DNA of 64,000 nucleotides from Halomonas sp. (GTDB lineage Bacteria > Pseudomonadota > Gammaproteobacteria > Pseudomonadales > Halomonadaceae), in assembly GCF_011050415.1 (NCBI RefSeq), contig NZ_DRFS01000006.1, positions 62,001 through 126,000 on the forward strand, in the 5' to 3' direction. A program made the translations under genes and the position numbers. This document shows positions 9,331-17,640 of this stretch, piece by piece (within the stretch, counting starts at the first letter, position 1; each line of letters begins with the position of its first letter). The notes under the pieces were generated by a model. It saw nothing but the letters and a program-made list of their open reading frames with translations. It was not told the origin of the DNA and ran no database searches.

Positions 9331-11601
9331 TCAACACCGGTTACGTCGACCAGGCAGTGGACGCGTCGTCTGGATCTGAACAGGCTGCTCTGCCTCTAGC
9401 CAAAAACGCAGTGCCCCATCATGAGCAGTATTCCAGAGACAGCTCTCCTGCTGGCGAAAACGACGCACTACCGGGTCAACCGGATGTTGAAAAGGATTCT
9501 CCCGCCCTGCGCTAAAAATCACATGCTCAGGTGCCACATGGCGCACAAACTGAATCCCCGAACTGGTAGCACTACCGTGGTGCCCTGCTACTAGAACACT
9601 TAACGGCGGCTCGACCTCTAATAAAAAGCGGCGCTCAATCTCGGTACTTACGTCGCCGGTAATGAGTAATCGCTGCTGACCTGTGCTGACCTCTAGCACA
9701 CAGGATCGATCATTGGCTGAAAATGCATTGGCGCCAGCAGGCGGCCACAGAATGCGGTAATTAACCCCATCACGCTGCCATGTTTGACCGCGTTGGCAGG
9801 GGCTAGCGATGAGGGGCAGTTGTTCACCTAATGGCAACATCCACTGATCGACCTGATGATCAGCCAACAAAGCACTTACGCCTCCTGCATGATCATTATC
9901 AGCGTGGCTGACAATCACTTGATCGAACTGTTGGCCCGGCGGCCAAAGGGTTTCCAGCGGCATAAAACCGCCACGAAAGCGCGGCCCTGTATCGTAGAGA
10001 AGCCGATAATTTTCACTACGCAATTCGATTAACTGCCCTTGCCCTACATCGTAAACGCTAACGCTTACCGCCCCTTGAGGAGCGTCCTTAGACAACGACC
10101 ACCAAGGAAGAGTGATAACTAACGAGGCAGAGGCCACCCGCAGCCCAGGTAACACGGCAGGCAGTCCCCAGCACAGCGACATAAGCAGTAAAGCGAAAGC
10201 TAATGGATAAGTGAGTAACCGATCTGGCTCCCACAGCGGCCACTGCTTCACAGACACGGTTAGCAAGAAGTGGAAAACGCTAAGCGCAACCTCAAACAGC
10301 CACCACACTCCATGGCTCAACCAGGGTATCGGTGACAACAACCATCCCAAGAGTGCTGTTGGCACCATGATAGAACTAACCCACGGAACAGCAATTAAGT
10401 TAATTAGCGGTGCTGCAGGGGCTACCCTGCCAAAGGCGATCAACACCGCGGCTGCCATTAGCGGTGCCAATAGTAACTGCGTTCTAACCAGTGCCCAACA
10501 CCAGCCTTTAACACCCTTTGGGCGCTGGCGCCCTTGCCAGATAATAATTAACCACGCCACCGCCACAAACGATAACCACATGCCTGGGCGCCATAAGGCC
10601 AAGGGATCAACGATTAGCACTAGCCCGAGGGCTAACCACCACCCCTGCCAAGGACTTGGCGCATGACGCCCACTGAGCACCCAAAGGCCAATCAGCGTCA
10701 TCACCATCGCCCGCATGGCTGGCGGCGCCATACCGGCAAGTGCGGCATAGCTAACGCACGCCACCGCAGCACTCCACCATGGCCAAGTGCGCATTCGCCA
10801 GCGGGTAGGCGTGGTAAAACGAGCAGCTAGTTTCGCTAGCCATAGCACAAACGAGGCCACTAGCCCTACGTGCAGGCCAGAAATCACCACCAAGTGAGTA
10901 GTGCCTGTTGCGTTTAGCAGCGACCAGTCATCTTGGCTCAACTGTTCGCTATCGCCCAGGGTTAGCGCCGCTAACCAACGTTTTGTGCGTTCGCTAAGCG
11001 ACTGCTGAGCTACAAAGTCGAGCGCTAATTGACGTAAAGAAGGGGCAGCAGCAACCATGCGAGCAGGGGGTGGCTCCTGACGCATATAACCAGTAGCGTG
11101 AATACCTTCACGCCACAGCCACTGTTCAAAGTTGAAGCTACTAGGATTGGCAAAACCACGGGGTGGGCGTAAGCGCAGGGTCATCTGCCAATGTTCGCCG
11201 GGCTTAAACACGGCATCGCTGTAAGCCGTTACTCGCACCCTGGAAAGCGCTGAACAAGAGGGCCGTGGTGCAGGCCCACTGCATTGATTGACGTGCAGTA
11301 ACAAGCGCGTTGCATCGCCCACTGGCTGGGCGGTTAAAACCCTCGCCTCGACGGCGAGGTCTACGCCGCTTAACCCCGCAGGTAAACGGCTAGACCACTC
11401 GCGCTGAACCCCAACAAACACCCACGCAGCGATAAGCAACCAAACCACATGCCGCGGGCGCCACACCACCACCAGTAGACAAGCGACCAAAACACAGCCA
11501 AGAAGAAGCTGCGATATCGTATATGAGATGGCGCTATACCAGGCTAAAAAACCCCCAAGCAGGGCCGCTATGGCGGTGGGTATGGCAATACCTAACCGCA
11601 T
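9331..11601 (-). CDS. comEC: ComEC/Rec2-family DNA internalization protein
   Basis: Predicted inner-membrane channel for uptake of single-stranded DNA during transformation. The 756-residue protein has an N-terminal hydrophobic DUF4131-type region, a central polytopic competence domain containing HLVVISGLHVG, and a C-terminal metallo-beta-lactamase-like domain with HADNDHAGG and AGHHGS. ATG 11601 has AAGGAGG about 6 nt upstream; the frame stays open to 11640 without a comparable site. It is the first gene of the run leading to murB. Other competence genes are not visible here, so functional transformation cannot be concluded. Confidence 0.93.
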   Translation of the reverse strand: MRLGIAIPTAIAALLGGFLAWYSAISYTISQLLLGCVLVACLLVVVWRPRHVVWLLIAAWVFVGVQREWSSRLPAGLSGVDLAVEARVLTAQPVGDATRLLLHVNQCSGPAPRPSCSALSRVRVTAYSDAVFKPGEHWQMTLRLRPPRGFANPSSFNFEQWLWREGIHATGYMRQEPPPARMVAAAPSLRQLALDFVAQQSLSERTKRWLAALTLGDSEQLSQDDWSLLNATGTTHLVVISGLHVGLVASFVLWLAKLAARFTTPTRWRMRTWPWWSAAVACVSYAALAGMAPPAMRAMVMTLIGLWVLSGRHAPSPWQGWWLALGLVLIVDPLALWRPGMWLSFVAVAWLIIIWQGRQRPKGVKGWCWALVRTQLLLAPLMAAAVLIAFGRVAPAAPLINLIAVPWVSSIMVPTALLGWLLSPIPWLSHGVWWLFEVALSVFHFLLTVSVKQWPLWEPDRLLTYPLAFALLLMSLCWGLPAVLPGLRVASASLVITLPWWSLSKDAPQGAVSVSVYDVGQGQLIELRSENYRLLYDTGPRFRGGFMPLETLWPPGQQFDQVIVSHADNDHAGGVSALLADHQVDQWMLPLGEQLPLIASPCQRGQTWQRDGVNYRILWPPAGANAFSANDRSCVLEVSTGQQRLLITGDVSTEIERRFLLEVEPPLSVLVAGHHGSATSSGIQFVRHVAPEHVIFSAGRENPFQHPVDPVVRRFRQQESCLWNTAHDGALRFWLEAEQPVQIQTTRPLPGRRNRC

Positions 11602-11698
11602 ACGGCCCTCCTTAGCGACGGTTGATTGCTTGACTAGCATAGCCGAAGGGCAACGCTATATGGATAATAGGCAAAATCGATAAGTAAGAGTATCTGTC

Positions 11699-12250
11699 AT
11701 GCCGCGCCGGTTCCTGCAGCGCTACATGCCCAAACCCGACACTATCAGGAAACAGCGCTCGCTGCGTTTTATGGCGCCGCTGATTGCAGATCCGGGCTTG
11801 TGGCTTTTAACTCGCCGAAGCGTTGCGAATGCGTTTAGCGTGGGCGTGTTTTGCGCGATGCTGCCTATCCCCTTCCAAATGGTGGTCGCAGCGCTGGGGG
11901 CGCGCTTAACGCGCTGTAACTTAGCGCTATCCATTGGCTTGGTGTGGATTACCAACCCACTAACGATGCCGCTGATTTTTTACGGCAATTATCGTATCGG
12001 TACGTTCATACTTGGCGCGCCGGTCAGAGAAGCACCCTCGCGTATTTCAACCCGCTGGATTGCCGAGCAGATGCACGACATCATGCCGCCATTGATCGTC
12101 GGCTCCCTGGTCACAGCGATTATTTTAGCCATCGTTGTTAATGTCGGTATTCGGCTGATCTGGCGCTGGCACGTCTCCCATAACTGGAAACGCCGCCGCC
12201 TAAAAAGAAGGCAGCGGCGCGCGCAGATTGAAGCAGAGTTTGACGATTAA
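11699..12250 (+). CDS. DUF2062-domain membrane protein
   Basis: A 183-residue protein of the DUF2062 family, recognised from the GVFCAMLPIPFQM segment, the WITNPLTMPLIF motif and the basic C-terminal tail. Two to three hydrophobic segments (about 45-65, 80-100, 130-155) predict an inner-membrane protein. No function is established for the family that I can name. It diverges from comEC and converges on lolD; a DUF2062 gene next to comEC is also what I recall in Pseudomonas. Confidence 0.85.
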   Translation: MPRRFLQRYMPKPDTIRKQRSLRFMAPLIADPGLWLLTRRSVANAFSVGVFCAMLPIPFQMVVAALGARLTRCNLALSIGLVWITNPLTMPLIFYGNYRIGTFILGAPVREAPSRISTRWIAEQMHDIMPPLIVGSLVTAIILAIVVNVGIRLIWRWHVSHNWKRRRLKRRQRRAQIEAEFDD

Positions 12251-12267
12251 GCGTAAAAACTACGCTT
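12249..12267 (+). terminator. Small hairpin after the DUF2062 gene
   Basis: AAGCGTA (12249-12255) and TACGCTT (12261-12267) form a 7-bp stem with a five-base AAAAC loop overlapping the stop codon. The following sequence has only a short, interrupted T-rich tract, so termination is uncertain. Confidence 0.3.
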
Positions 12268-12298
12268 GATGTTCAAATTTAAAGGCTTAGCTCAATAA

Positions 12299-13018
12299 CT
12301 AAAGCCCCGGCGTTTGCTCAATCAGCTTACCTGCATCCAGTTTCAAGACGCGGTCTTGGTGAGCGGCCAGCCCCACATCATGGGTGACGATCACAAACGC
12401 ACAAGCGCTCTCTTTCGCCAGTTCATCCATAAGCGCCAAAATTGTCGCTGCCGTAGTTTGGTCAAGGTTACCCGTGGGCTCATCCATCAATACTAAGCTT
12501 GGGTCAGTCACCAAGGCACGGGCAATCGCCACCCGCTGACGTTCCCCGCCCGAAAGCTCACCCGGCTTATGATCTGCCCGGGGCTGCATGCCTACCCGCT
12601 CGAGTATTTGCATAGCGCGCTGTTCGGCCGCTTTTTTCGACTGGCCACGAATAATCAACGGCAAGGCCGCGTTTTCCACCGCGGTAAACTCTGCCAGCAA
12701 ATGGTGGAATTGATAGACAAAACCAATATAGCGGTTACGAAAACGGCCCAGCGCTGCTTCATTCAAGCCTGAAAGTGGCTCGCCAGCAATCACCACACCA
12801 CCCTCACTCGGGCGATCAAGACCGCCCAACAGGTTAAGTAGCGTGGTCTTACCTGAACCGGAGCTGCCAACGATGGCAACCCGCTCACCGGCACGCACCT
12901 GCAAATTTAATCTATCCAATACCGTTAGGTCTTGGGGACCTTCGCTGTAAGTTCTGGTGAGCCCCTGGCAATCAAGCATAATGGCGGCTTCTTGAGGTGT
13001 TTCCATGGGCATACTCAT
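12299..13018 (-). CDS. lolD: Lipoprotein-releasing ABC transporter ATPase LolD
   Basis: ATPase of the Lol complex that extracts outer-membrane lipoproteins from the inner membrane and passes them to LolA. With ATG 13018 the product is 239 residues (E. coli 233). Walker A is GSSGSGKTT (51-59), the signature is LSGGERQR and Walker B is LVLMDEPTGNLD. Upstream ATGs at 13051 and 13063 overlap the lolC end and cannot be excluded, as none of the three has a strong ribosome binding site. It directly follows lolC, and no lolE follows because the next gene is convergent. Confidence 0.93.
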   Translation of the reverse strand: MSMPMETPQEAAIMLDCQGLTRTYSEGPQDLTVLDRLNLQVRAGERVAIVGSSGSGKTTLLNLLGGLDRPSEGGVVIAGEPLSGLNEAALGRFRNRYIGFVYQFHHLLAEFTAVENAALPLIIRGQSKKAAEQRAMQILERVGMQPRADHKPGELSGGERQRVAIARALVTDPSLVLMDEPTGNLDQTTAATILALMDELAKESACAFVIVTHDVGLAAHQDRVLKLDAGKLIEQTPGL

Positions 13019-13043
13019 TTCTGCATTCTCACGTCGAAAACCG

Positions 13044-14285
13044 TTATTCATAGCGCAACACATCCGCTGGCTGAACCCGTGCCGCTCGCCAAGCAGGATA
13101 AAGCGTTGATAGGAACGTCAGCCCAAATGCTGCCAGCACAATACGAGTAACATCATCCCAGTGCAGTCGCGAAGGCAGGTCACTAATGAAGTAGACACCC
13201 GCATCCAGGAACTGAATACCCAGCACGCTCTCTACCCAGCCGATTAAGTCAGCGATTGTCAGCGCCAGCAGCACACCTATGCCCACCCCTATGGCGATAC
13301 CAATTAACCCGATCGCCATACCTTGCACAATAAAGATGCCCATAATTGAGCGTGGCGTCGCGCCAATGGTACGCAAAATAGCGATATCAGCGCGCTTATC
13401 TGTTACGACCATAACCAGGGTAGAGACGATATTGAACGCAGCAACCGCGATAATGACGGTTAACAATAGCGCAATCATGCGCTTTTCCATCTGTATCGCT
13501 TGGAATAAATTGCCGTGGGAGAACGTCCAGTCGCTGCCGCTATAACCTGGGCCAAGCTCATTAAGAATCGCTTGGGTTTCACTCCCCGCCACAAACAGAT
13601 CATCCAGCTCAAGACGTAAGCCGCCTACCGTATCGCCCATGCGCGCCAGGGTTTGCATATCTTCAATATTGGCATAAGCCAAGTTGGCGTCTAAATCAGC
13701 GCCAACGCTGAAAATACCGCTAACGGTAAAACGTTTTAAGCGAGGAAATACGCCAGCGGGTGTAATCGAGGCTTCCGGCACCAGTAACGTCACACGATCG
13801 CCCACACCGACACCTAAGCTTCGCGCCAGCATTGAACCCAGAACAACATTCCATTCACCCGGAACAAGGTCCGCAAGCTCCCCTTGGCGCATATGACGGC
13901 CAATAATCGACACCCGATCTTCCCAATCCGGGTTAATGCCATTCACCATCGCCCCTTGATTGCGCCCAGAAGCGGAGAACATGCCCTGCTGCTCAACAAA
14001 GGGCGCCGCGCCAATCACCCGCTCGCGCTGCATCAACTCCTCCGCCAGCGCCTGCCATTCAACCATCCCCTCGCGAGACTCAATTTTGGTGTGCGGCACC
14101 ATGCCTAAAATGCGCGTGCGTAACTCATGGTCAAAGCCATTCATCACCGACAACACCAGGATCAGTACAGCGACCCCCAGCATTAACCCCAGCATTGAGG
14201 TAAGCGAAATAAACGAAATAAAGTGATTCCGGCGTTTAGCGCGCACGTAGCGCAGCCCCACCAGAAAAGGCAAACGATCAAGCAT
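13044..14285 (-). CDS. lolC: Lipoprotein-releasing permease, LolC/LolE family
   Basis: A 413-residue inner-membrane permease of the lipoprotein-release system. One membrane segment lies near residues 25-50, followed by a large periplasmic domain (about 50-265) and three segments near 270-295, 315-345 and 375-400 (FtsX-like). ATG 14285 has AAGGA 8 nt upstream; the frame also opens at TTG 14303. Only one LolC/E-type permease is encoded beside lolD. That suggests a LolF-type homodimeric system, as described for Acinetobacter and Francisella, unless a second permease lies elsewhere. The symbol is by family; lolF may be more accurate. Confidence 0.9.
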   Translation of the reverse strand: MLDRLPFLVGLRYVRAKRRNHFISFISLTSMLGLMLGVAVLILVLSVMNGFDHELRTRILGMVPHTKIESREGMVEWQALAEELMQRERVIGAAPFVEQQGMFSASGRNQGAMVNGINPDWEDRVSIIGRHMRQGELADLVPGEWNVVLGSMLARSLGVGVGDRVTLLVPEASITPAGVFPRLKRFTVSGIFSVGADLDANLAYANIEDMQTLARMGDTVGGLRLELDDLFVAGSETQAILNELGPGYSGSDWTFSHGNLFQAIQMEKRMIALLLTVIIAVAAFNIVSTLVMVVTDKRADIAILRTIGATPRSIMGIFIVQGMAIGLIGIAIGVGIGVLLALTIADLIGWVESVLGIQFLDAGVYFISDLPSRLHWDDVTRIVLAAFGLTFLSTLYPAWRAARVQPADVLRYE

Positions 14286-14398
14286 GGCGTCATTCCTTAT
14301 CAATAAGCGCTCATGGTACGGTTTTTTTAGTGTCTCTGCATGTTCAAACGGCCATTAGAGCGACAGGCACTGTGAGCGTTCAGATTAAAACGTTACGC

Positions 14399-14427
14399 TT
14401 GCAACTTGCCCCGTCACCGCCTACATT
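14399..14427 (+). promoter_or_regulatory. Possible promoter for aguAB
   Basis: TTGCAA (14399-14404) and TACATT (14422-14427) are spaced 17 nt apart, four of six matches each, in the 200-bp divergent region between lolC and aguA. Confidence 0.3.
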
Positions 14428-14485
14428 GCGCCGATTTACGGCTGCCTTTGAGGCAACCCTCTTTTCCAACTCGACAAAGGCACTC

Positions 14486-15568
14486 ATGACGTTGGCGACT
14501 ATGACTTATCGTTTGCTCCCCGAATGGTATCCCCAGGATGGCATTCAACTGACTTGGCCGCGCCACGACGGCGATTGGGCACCTTTATTGTCGCGTATTG
14601 AAGCCACGCTGGAGCGTATTGTCATTGCCACTGCGCGCTATCAGCGGGTGCTTATTTGCGTACCAGATGAGCTTACAAAAGCACGTTTGGCTGCCACTTT
14701 TGATGCCTATGGGGTGCCTGCTGAACGGCTGCTGCTAATTGTCGCACCCACCGATGACACTTGGGCGCGTGATCACGGTCCGATCAGCGTTGTCGATACA
14801 CAAGGCCAACGGGTGATGCTGGATTACACCTTCACCGGCTGGGGCGGGAAATTTCCCGCTGAGCGTGATAATCAGCTAACTCAGTGGCTTGCCGATGCCG
14901 GCATCTGGTCCTGTCCAGTGGAGTCGCGCGATTTAGTGCTGGAAGGTGGTGGTATCGAAACCGACGGTGAAGGCACCCTGCTCACTACTGAAGCATGCTT
15001 ACTGAATCCTAACCGCAACCCTTCACTGTCCCGTGAACAAGTAGAGGCACAGCTTGCTCAAGATTTTGGCGTTGACCGGGTACTGTGGCTGGCTAATGGC
15101 CATTTAGAGGGCGACGACACCGACAGCCATATTGATACGCTGGCGCGCTTTTGTGACCCATCGACGATTGCCTACGTGCGCTGTAATGATCCTAGCGATC
15201 CGCACTATCCAGCTTTAGCGTCCATGGAGCAGGAGCTACAGGCTTTCCGGCAGCGTAACGGTGCGCCATACCGGCTTATCGCGCTGCCCTGGCCACAGGC
15301 CTGTTTTGACCCTGAAGATGGCCATCGCCTGCCAGCCACCTATGCGAATTTCTTAATTATTAACCAGGCTGTATTGGTACCTACCTATGGCGATCCAGCG
15401 GATGTTACGGCGCTGCAAGCACTAGCAGACGCCTTTCCAAACCACACGCTCATTCCAATCGATTGCGTCAGTGTGATTCGCCAGCACGGCAGCCTGCATT
15501 GCCTCACCATGCAGTTGCCTCAGGGTACGCTTGCCCGGGGCACGCTTGCCGCGACCGCTAATTGCTAA
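14486..15568 (+). CDS. aguA: Agmatine deiminase
   Basis: Hydrolyses agmatine to N-carbamoylputrescine and ammonia. The 360-residue protein shows the peptidyl-arginine-deiminase-like fold motifs WARDHGPI, LEGGGIETDG, LEGDDTDSHID and a C-terminal GSLHCLT containing the predicted catalytic Cys. ATG 14486 has AAAGG 5 nt upstream. A second ATG at 14501 also fits the family start (MTYRLLPEWYPQ), and the frame is open to 14330 but that part shows no homology. aguB follows after 9 nt. Together they convert agmatine to putrescine. Confidence 0.93.
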   Translation: MTLATMTYRLLPEWYPQDGIQLTWPRHDGDWAPLLSRIEATLERIVIATARYQRVLICVPDELTKARLAATFDAYGVPAERLLLIVAPTDDTWARDHGPISVVDTQGQRVMLDYTFTGWGGKFPAERDNQLTQWLADAGIWSCPVESRDLVLEGGGIETDGEGTLLTTEACLLNPNRNPSLSREQVEAQLAQDFGVDRVLWLANGHLEGDDTDSHIDTLARFCDPSTIAYVRCNDPSDPHYPALASMEQELQAFRQRNGAPYRLIALPWPQACFDPEDGHRLPATYANFLIINQAVLVPTYGDPADVTALQALADAFPNHTLIPIDCVSVIRQHGSLHCLTMQLPQGTLARGTLAATANC

Positions 15569-15577
15569 GGAGTCTCC

Positions 15578-16480
15578 ATGTCAAAGACACTCACCGTAGG
15601 GATTGTGCAGCAGCCCGCCTGGCCTGATAAAGTCCAGAGCCTAGCAGCAAGTGAAGAAGGTATTCGTAGCGCCGTTAAGCAAGGGGCGCAGTTGGTCCTG
15701 CTTCAAGAGCTCCACGCCACCCACTACTTCTGCCAGTTTGAAGACCCGGCACTGTTTGATCTGGCAGAGCCCCTTGATGGGCCTACCGGGCAGCGCCTTG
15801 CCGCGCTCGCCAAAGAGCTGGATATTGTGCTGGTCGGGTCGCTATTTGAACGCCGCGCACCTGGGCTATATCACAATACGGCAGTGGTTTATGACCGCGC
15901 GAAAGGCCGCATCGGGCAGTATCGCAAAATGCATATTCCCGATGATCCAGGGTTTTATGAGAAATTTTACTTCACGCCGGGTGACCACGATAGCGCCCGC
16001 CAAGAGGGCTTCACGCCTATTGAAACCTCGCTAGGCCGCCTGGGCGTGCTGGTCTGCTGGGACCAGTGGTACCCCGAAGCCGCGCGGCTAATGGCCTTGG
16101 CTGGGGCTGATTTACTGCTCTACCCTACGGCAATCGGCTGGGATCCCAATGATGACAACGCTGAAAAAAGCCGTCAAAAAGATGCCTGGACAGTGATTCA
16201 GCGCGCCCATGGGGTGGCCAACGGTTTACCGGTATTGGTCGCCAATCGGGTCGGCTTTGAGGCAGATCACTCCGGCGTCGGCGACGGCATTCAGTTCTGG
16301 GGCGGTAGTTTTATCTGTGGCCCTCAGGGTGAGCTATTGGCCCATGCGGGGGAAGAAACCGAGCAGTTAGTCGTGACACTCGATATGGAGCGTAGTGAGA
16401 ACACCCGTCGTATTTGGCCTTATCTACGCGACCGCCGAGTGGATGCTTATGGTGATCTAACCCGCCGCTACAGAGATTAG
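15578..16480 (+). CDS. aguB: N-carbamoylputrescine amidase
   Basis: Nitrilase-superfamily enzyme that hydrolyses N-carbamoylputrescine to putrescine, CO2 and ammonia. The catalytic triad is visible as Glu44 (LLQELHATHYF), Lys117 (YRKMHIPDD) and Cys160 (VLVCWDQWYPEAAR). The length of 300 residues is typical. AAGGAG precedes the ATG, and the gene starts 9 nt after aguA and ends in a terminator, so aguAB is a two-gene operon for polyamine supply. Confidence 0.95.
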   Translation: MSKTLTVGIVQQPAWPDKVQSLAASEEGIRSAVKQGAQLVLLQELHATHYFCQFEDPALFDLAEPLDGPTGQRLAALAKELDIVLVGSLFERRAPGLYHNTAVVYDRAKGRIGQYRKMHIPDDPGFYEKFYFTPGDHDSARQEGFTPIETSLGRLGVLVCWDQWYPEAARLMALAGADLLLYPTAIGWDPNDDNAEKSRQKDAWTVIQRAHGVANGLPVLVANRVGFEADHSGVGDGIQFWGGSFICGPQGELLAHAGEETEQLVVTLDMERSENTRRIWPYLRDRRVDAYGDLTRRYRD

Positions 16481-16517
16481 GCTTGGCTTAGTTTGTAAAA
16501 CTAGCAGAAAAACACAA

Positions 16518-16554
16518 ACGCCTGCCTTGAGTAACCCGAGGCAGGCGTTTTTTT
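16518..16554 (+). terminator. Terminator of aguAB
   Basis: ACGCCTGCCT (16518-16527) and AGGCAGGCGT (16539-16548) form a perfect 10-bp stem followed by a run of T to 16554. The convergent gene on the minus strand ends 16 bp further on. Confidence 0.9.
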
Positions 16555-16570
16555 AGCAACAAGCTACCAG

Positions 16571-17527
16571 CTACTTCCAGAAATCGCGGATTGAAGCGAT
16601 ACCTTGAGCACCTACGGCGCGGGCGTGATTGGCATCAAAGCGCGTCATGCCACCCAATGCGAACACCGGCATACCGGCACGCTCGACCAGCTGCTGGAAA
16701 TCATGCCAACCGAGCGGTGCCACCTCAGGGTGTGACGGGGTGGTGCGCAGCGGCGAAAGGCTAACAAAATCACAGCCTACTACCGCTGCCTGAGTGAGCT
16801 GCGTCTGGTTATGGGTCGACGCTGACAGCCATTTATTTTCAGCAATCGGTCGGCGCTCAAGCTGCATCAAGCGTTCACTGGTGAGGTGAATACCGTCCGC
16901 ATCAATATGATCAAGCAGCGCTGGTTCACCATTGAGCAGCAACCGCGCACCGTGCTCATGGCATAACGCAAGAGCTCGCTGGGCGCGCGCAAGATAAGCC
17001 GCTTCCTCCAACTGCTTAGCACGTAATTGCACTAAACGAACGCGGTCCTCGCTCAGGGCACGCTCTAGAAATGCATCGAAGCGCGCTTCATCAGGCTCTT
17101 CACCGGTTATCAGATATTCGGTGGGCAGCCGAACCGCACGTAGAATCGGCACATTTGCCGCCGGGAAAGGATAGTTAGACAACTCACTCATCGGCACCCA
17201 TCGCACTGCCTGCCCTTCACGACCAAAGGGCTCACCAGCAAACTCATGCACCTGCCACACATCAAGTAAAATGTGCTTGTCTGGGTACTCGTGATGGACG
17301 CGAATCAACGGCTGAGCACAAACGATTTCAATGCCCAGCTCTTCATGTAGTTCACGCTTCAAGCCTTCAAGGCCAGTTTCATAAGGCGCCAATTTGCCGC
17401 CTGGAAATTCCCATAGCCCGCCATGATCAACACTTGATGGCCGACGGGCGATCAATACTTGCTTTTGATCGGCACTGATAATCGCAGCTGCCGCGACGTG
17501 AACCCGTCGTTTTACCTTTACGCTCAT
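16571..17527 (-). CDS. Nudix hydrolase (MutT-like) fused to a ThiE-like domain
   Basis: A 318-residue two-domain protein. Residues 1-130 are a MutT-type Nudix domain whose box runs from Gly44 to Ile66 (G, E50, R58-E59, E62-E63, G65), fitting an 8-oxo-dGTP sanitation enzyme. Residues 140-318 resemble thiamine-phosphate synthase (ThiE/TenI) with VRLVQLRAK, ADGIHLTSERL and the ending VFALGGMTRFDA. This fusion is known from other gammaproteobacteria. Whether the second domain is catalytically active is unclear to me. It is followed by the aguB-facing terminator region, and argJ lies upstream. Confidence 0.9.
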   Translation of the reverse strand: MSVKVKRRVHVAAAAIISADQKQVLIARRPSSVDHGGLWEFPGGKLAPYETGLEGLKRELHEELGIEIVCAQPLIRVHHEYPDKHILLDVWQVHEFAGEPFGREGQAVRWVPMSELSNYPFPAANVPILRAVRLPTEYLITGEEPDEARFDAFLERALSEDRVRLVQLRAKQLEEAAYLARAQRALALCHEHGARLLLNGEPALLDHIDADGIHLTSERLMQLERRPIAENKWLSASTHNQTQLTQAAVVGCDFVSLSPLRTTPSHPEVAPLGWHDFQQLVERAGMPVFALGGMTRFDANHARAVGAQGIASIRDFWK

Positions 17528-17640
17528 ATACTCGTTACGCCTTTATCCACTGCGCGCACCAACATTGATAACGTCGGTGCTATGTCGCTGCGTTTGCCCA
17601 TTACCCCTGCCAGCTAATACTTTCCTAGCGATTATAGTAG

